Shown here piece after piece: positions 60,769 through 64,000 of a stretch of DNA of 64,000 nucleotides. Below the pieces are notes generated by a model that saw only the letters and a program-made list of their open reading frames with translations, had not been told where the DNA came from and did not search any database. Origin of the DNA: Thalassomonas viridans (GTDB lineage: Bacteria > Pseudomonadota > Gammaproteobacteria > Enterobacterales > Alteromonadaceae); NCBI RefSeq assembly GCF_000948985.2, contig NZ_CP059733.1:2728001-2792000 (forward strand), read 5' to 3'. Each line of letters begins with the position of its first letter. The first letter of the stretch is position 1. The position numbers were made by a program, and so were the translations under genes.

Positions 60769-62622
60769 TTGAGCCCCATGTGTTCTTATAAGTGCAGGAT
60801 GATTGCCTTTGTATATCGCCTTATTTCGTTCTGCGCTTATTTAAACCTGTGCTTCTCTTTTGTTGCAGCGGCACAGGAAAACAGTTTTATTAAAGGGTTT
60901 GAAGAATTTCAAAAAACGGAATCACAAATTCATTACGCCGACAGCATACGTACGGCAAACCGGGCCCTGTTCAACCGCCTGGTGGCCGAGCTGAAACTCA
61001 AACAAGGCACCTTAACGGTAAAACAGAATCTGTATCTTACCTACTTTATGGGTTATCAAAAAGCCATTGCCGGCGAGATCAAAGCGGCCATTGCCTTGCT
61101 TGATAAGGTGATTGAGCAAGATGAATATCAGTTTGTGAAATACCGTGCCATTATCACCAAAGTGACCATTCATTCCACCAGTAAGAATTATACCCAGGGG
61201 TTCCTGGTATTGAATAACCTGCTGCCTGAGCTGAAAGTGCTGGAGGATAAAATTATTTATCCCGAGGCATTGTTTGCCGTGGCATCTTTCTACAACCGGC
61301 TGTCAATTTATCACTTAAGCCAGCAATATACCCAGCAGCTGCTGGATACCAAACCCTCTCCCCGTTATGTTTGCCTGGCCAACATGCTTTATGTCGAGTC
61401 GATGTTTTTTCTCAAAGAGTTGACCATGGAAAAAATAGACAATGCCTGGGTGGCGCAATGCCAGGCCATAGGGGAAAACATGGCGGCTAATTTTATTCAT
61501 GTGATCATTGCGGAATTTTATCTTAATGAGAATAAGCCGGAGCTGGCGCTTGAGTTGTTGCTGCAGCATTTGCAGTCGGTAAAAAGCACCCAGTATTACT
61601 TGCTGATCAGCAGGTTCAATTCATTCATTGCCCAGGCTTATTATGCCTTGGGCAATTATCGCCTGGCTGAACGTTATGCCTTGATGGTGATAGATAAAAT
61701 CGCGGAAAACCATAGTTCTTTATCTATCGTCCGGGCGAGTAAAATATTGTATCAGCTCAATAAAGACAAAGGGGATCTGACCAAGGCATTATCTTTTCAC
61801 GAGCTCTATACCATACATGACAAATTATATAATGATGATCTGAATAAGCGCAGTTTCACCTACCAGATTGCCGAAGATAATAACCGGGAAAAAAACAACC
61901 AGCTCATCATCTTGTTTGAGCAAAATAAAAACCTCAAGCTGGAAAGGACTCTCCATGAGCGCACCCGGGAAAAAGATCAGCTGCTGATCCTGTCGTTAAT
62001 GCTGATTGTCGCCATTCTCGCTTATTGGACCTATAAATCCAAGCTCACCCAGAGAAAACTGAAAAAGATGGCGGAATATGATGAGCTGACCGGCATTCTC
62101 AATCGCCGTTGTTTTAATGAACTTGCCGATACCGCCATCAAGTATTGCCGCCAAAGCGGCCAGCCTATCAGTTTGATCCTGTTTGATTTGGATGAATTTA
62201 AAGCTATTAATGATACCTACGGCCATCAGGTAGGGGACTGGGTGTTGAAAAACACCATAATGACCTGCCAGAAGCTTTGCCGCAAAAACGATATTTTCGG
62301 CCGCTTTGGCGGCGAAGAATTTACCATTCTTTTACCCGGCTGTGATAACGACAAGGCTTTTGAGCTGGCGGAGTCCTGCCGGACTGTTATCAGTGAAATC
62401 TCAACCCTGGAAACCGGCTACGACTTTAAGATTTCCGCCAGTTTTGGTATCTGCTCATCCGAAAATGGTTCATATAGTTTAAATGAAATTGTCAAAGCGG
62501 CCGATGAAGCCATGTATCACGCTAAAAGTTCAGGGCGCAACCGGGTCAGTATATACGGTATTGATATGCACAATACTGCTGAAGAGCCTTGCCTGAATGA
62601 AACGGTAACTACAGTAGAATAG
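60769..62622 (+). CDS. Membrane diguanylate cyclase with TPR-like sensor domain
   Basis: A 617-residue protein. TTG 60769 is used because AAGG lies 8 bases before it; ATG at 60778 or 60799 is possible. Order: N-terminal signal or membrane segment ('LISFCAYLNLCFSFVAAA'); ~350 residues of TPR-like helices in the periplasm; a membrane segment ('LLILSLMLIVAILAYWTY', ~400-420); and a GGDEF domain ('YDELTGILNRRCF', active site GGEEF near 515). An RxxD inhibition site (RKND) lies five residues before GGEEF. It makes c-di-GMP from GTP. It begins 10 bases after precursor 2, so it may share its transcript. Confidence 0.9.
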   Translation: MSPMCSYKCRMIAFVYRLISFCAYLNLCFSFVAAAQENSFIKGFEEFQKTESQIHYADSIRTANRALFNRLVAELKLKQGTLTVKQNLYLTYFMGYQKAIAGEIKAAIALLDKVIEQDEYQFVKYRAIITKVTIHSTSKNYTQGFLVLNNLLPELKVLEDKIIYPEALFAVASFYNRLSIYHLSQQYTQQLLDTKPSPRYVCLANMLYVESMFFLKELTMEKIDNAWVAQCQAIGENMAANFIHVIIAEFYLNENKPELALELLLQHLQSVKSTQYYLLISRFNSFIAQAYYALGNYRLAERYALMVIDKIAENHSSLSIVRASKILYQLNKDKGDLTKALSFHELYTIHDKLYNDDLNKRSFTYQIAEDNNREKNNQLIILFEQNKNLKLERTLHERTREKDQLLILSLMLIVAILAYWTYKSKLTQRKLKKMAEYDELTGILNRRCFNELADTAIKYCRQSGQPISLILFDLDEFKAINDTYGHQVGDWVLKNTIMTCQKLCRKNDIFGRFGGEEFTILLPGCDNDKAFELAESCRTVISEISTLETGYDFKISASFGICSSENGSYSLNEIVKAADEAMYHAKSSGRNRVSIYGIDMHNTAEEPCLNETVTTVE

Positions 62623-62629
62623 TGATAAA

Positions 62630-62664
62630 AAAATCCCTGACCGGGAACAGTCAGGGATTTTATT
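62630..62664. terminator. Bidirectional terminator
   Basis: AAATCCCTGAC and GTCAGGGATTT pair over an 8-base loop, flanked by A- and T-runs, between the convergent GGDEF and RNase E genes. Confidence 0.85.
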
Positions 62665-62709
62665 TGCCGGTTTATGACCTGGCGGTTGTCAGGTCAAACT
62701 TTTGCCCGG

Positions 62710-64000
62710 TTAGGGCTTAGTCGGACCGGCGGCACTTCGACTGGTGGCATCTGCGGCGATGGCATTTTTACCCGAAGTTAATGCCCTTTTCCTGTCTTCT
62801 GCGGCGAAGAAGGCGGTAGGCAGTTCATTGACGGTATTAATAGTCACAGGTTTAGCCATAGGTGAGGAGGCTTTTCCCTGTAAACGAATATCGCCGTTGG
62901 TTTTAAGACGCTTTTTCTTAGCTTTAGCCGGTTTCGACACAACTTTTTTGTCATCCGCTTCTGCTTTTTTAGCCTCAGTACGCTGGGCTGGCTCTTGCTC
63001 TTCGCCTGGTTGAGCTGCCTCAATGGTTACGTCTGGGGTACTGACATCTTCCAGCGGTAACTGTTGCTGCACTTCCTGACGGGCAGGTTCTGATGTTTCA
63101 GCCGTTTGACTTTCAGCGACAGATGCTTCTGTTGCTTCAACCAGCACTACTTCAGCTTCAGGTGCTTTCGCAGCTTCAATCGCCGGTGTTTCAGTTTCAG
63201 GTGTTTCTACTGCTTCAACAGCCGGTGTTTCGGCTTCATGTGCTTCTGCTGCTTCAACAGCCGGTGTTTCGGCTTCATGTGCTTCTGCTGCTTCAACCGT
63301 CGGTGTTTCGGCTTCAGGTGCTTTTGCTGCTTCAACCGCCGGAGTTTCGGCTTCAGGTGCTTCTGCTGCTTCAACCGCCGGAGTTTCGGCTTCAGGTGTC
63401 TCTGCTGCTTCAACTGCCGGTGCTTCGGCTTCAGGCGCTTCTGCTGCTTCAACTGTTGGTGTCTCGGCCTCTGTTACCTCAACAGCGGAAGTTTCCTCTG
63501 ATGTTTGGGCTGCTTTAGCTTCAGTCACAGGTGCTTTTTCAGTGGCAGCTGTTTCAGCCGTTGCTGTTTCAACCGTTGCTGTGGCGTCAGCATTATTGGC
63601 GACCTGTTCCGGATAACGTGCCACAACAGGATCTTCGCTTACTTCGATAGTGGTTACCGCCTCTGGGCTGCTTTCCTGCTGTTCGCTGTCGGTAGTTGCA
63701 CGGCGACGGCGTTGGCCATGGGAGCGCAAATGCCTTGGCGAACGACGGTTTCTTGGCCTTTCCTCGCGGTTGGCTTTTTCCGCATTTTCTTCCACCTGGG
63801 TTTCGCTGGCGGCTGCTACTGCGGCGGTTAAGTTCTCATCACTTTTTTCTGCCGCTTTGCCTTTCGTTGCAGCCTTGTCCTGGGCCGGACGGGCGGCAAG
63901 GTTTTCGGTGCGGGTCTCGGCGGCGTTTTGGATGCGTATTTTCTTACGGTTGCTGCGACGTTGGCGGCGCTCGGCGACTTTTTCCTCTTTTGGCTTTTGT
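62710..64000 (-). CDS. rne: RNase E, C-terminal scaffold region (5' part outside window)
   Basis: The frame runs from the stop at 62710 to the right edge of the window without a break; about 430 residues are seen. The far end is Arg-rich ('RRQRRSNRKKIRIQ'), as in the RNA-binding segments of the RNase E tail, and a second Arg-rich block is at 'RPRNRRSPRHLRSHGQRRRR'. Between ~63170 and 63470 lies an Ala/Glu/Pro repeat. The catalytic N-terminal half is outside the window. The tail is a scaffold for degradosome proteins; the binding sites cannot be assigned. The call of RNase E (not G) rests on this long tail. Confidence 0.82.
   Translation of the reverse strand, partial: QKPKEEKVAERRQRRSNRKKIRIQNAAETRTENLAARPAQDKAATKGKAAEKSDENLTAAVAAASETQVEENAEKANREERPRNRRSPRHLRSHGQRRRRATTDSEQQESSPEAVTTIEVSEDPVVARYPEQVANNADATATVETATAETAATEKAPVTEAKAAQTSEETSAVEVTEAETPTVEAAEAPEAEAPAVEAAETPEAETPAVEAAEAPEAETPAVEAAKAPEAETPTVEAAEAHEAETPAVEAAEAHEAETPAVEAVETPETETPAIEAAKAPEAEVVLVEATEASVAESQTAETSEPARQEVQQQLPLEDVSTPDVTIEAAQPGEEQEPAQRTEAKKAEADDKKVVSKPAKAKKKRLKTNGDIRLQGKASSPMAKPVTINTVNELPTAFFAAEDRKRALTSGKNAIAADATSRSAAGPTKP
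63170..63470 (-). repeat. 13-residue tandem repeat in the RNase E tail
   Basis: About seven to eight units of the type (E/A)APEAETPAVEA, 39 bases each, with variants (APEAE, AHEAE, TPETE). All units are in frame. On the plus strand the same repeat gives long open frames that are only shadows. Confidence 0.8.

Noticed and set aside
63093..63518. Phe/Leu/Gln/Cys-rich repetitive frames on the plus strand and a Lys/His-rich frame at 63207-63452
   Set aside because: All are out-of-frame or antisense readings of the 39-base repeat in the RNase E gene.
1..64000. tRNA, rRNA, CRISPR, transposase, integrase or prophage genes
   Set aside because: None was found by eye on either strand; a covariance or profile search would be needed to exclude small RNA genes.

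Overview
The window looks like chromosomal DNA of a marine gammaproteobacterium of the Alteromonadales, most like the Colwelliaceae (Thalassomonas, Thalassotalea or Colwellia type). This rests on the protein style: large TonB-dependent receptors, a laminarinase-type GH81 enzyme, an OmpA protein with thrombospondin type 3 repeats, a DUF5610 protein, a DUF4197 protein and a GlrK/QseG/GlrR operon. The genus is an inference. No rRNA, tRNA, CRISPR array, transposase or integrase was seen.

Layout. 1-14.6 kb: the 3' half of an EAL-HDOD signalling gene, a MITE-like palindromic repeat, a secreted unknown, a LysR/MATE divergent pair, a ribokinase-nucleoside hydrolase operon, a flavoprotein, a secreted esterase, a possible small RNA and a HelD-type helicase. 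14.6-22.7 kb: a second copy of the palindromic repeat, then a 2005-residue secreted protein that joins a GH81 beta-1,3-glucanase to a di-heme oxidoreductase. A pair of LacI-type operators lies upstream of it, and a cytochrome c'/cytochrome b561 pair follows. 24.6-30.2 kb: an AT-rich run of about ten small co-directional genes with attC-like palindromes between some of them, which resembles integron cassettes. 31.3-35.6 kb: a TonB receptor with a lipoprotein metallophosphatase. 35.6-39.2 kb: the GlrR-QseG-GlrK operon. 39.5-54.1 kb: an EF-hand protein, a SUKH protein, a PQQ-type propeller, a CadC-like TPR regulator, a PilZ membrane protein, a cysteine synthase-like enzyme, and DUF4197, OmpA, AsmA and DUF5610 proteins. 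54.2-58.6 kb: a TonB receptor divergent from an orphan LytTR regulator. 62.7-64 kb: the C-terminal tail of RNase E with an in-frame 13-residue repeat.

The most notable system is at 59.2-60.8 kb. A tetrapyrrole-methylase-fold enzyme that looks like the split-borosin alpha-N-methyltransferase of Shewanella (SonM) is followed by two small paralogous genes, each with a strong ribosome binding site. Their products align without a gap over residues 1-67 and share a C(F)I(A/S)AP motif at the same position. I read this as a two-precursor split borosin RiPP locus, with a diguanylate cyclase gene 10 bases downstream. The second notable object is the GH81/CBM/di-heme fusion protein at 14.8-20.8 kb.

Domain calls come from reading the sequence without a database search; family names are from memory of the families.
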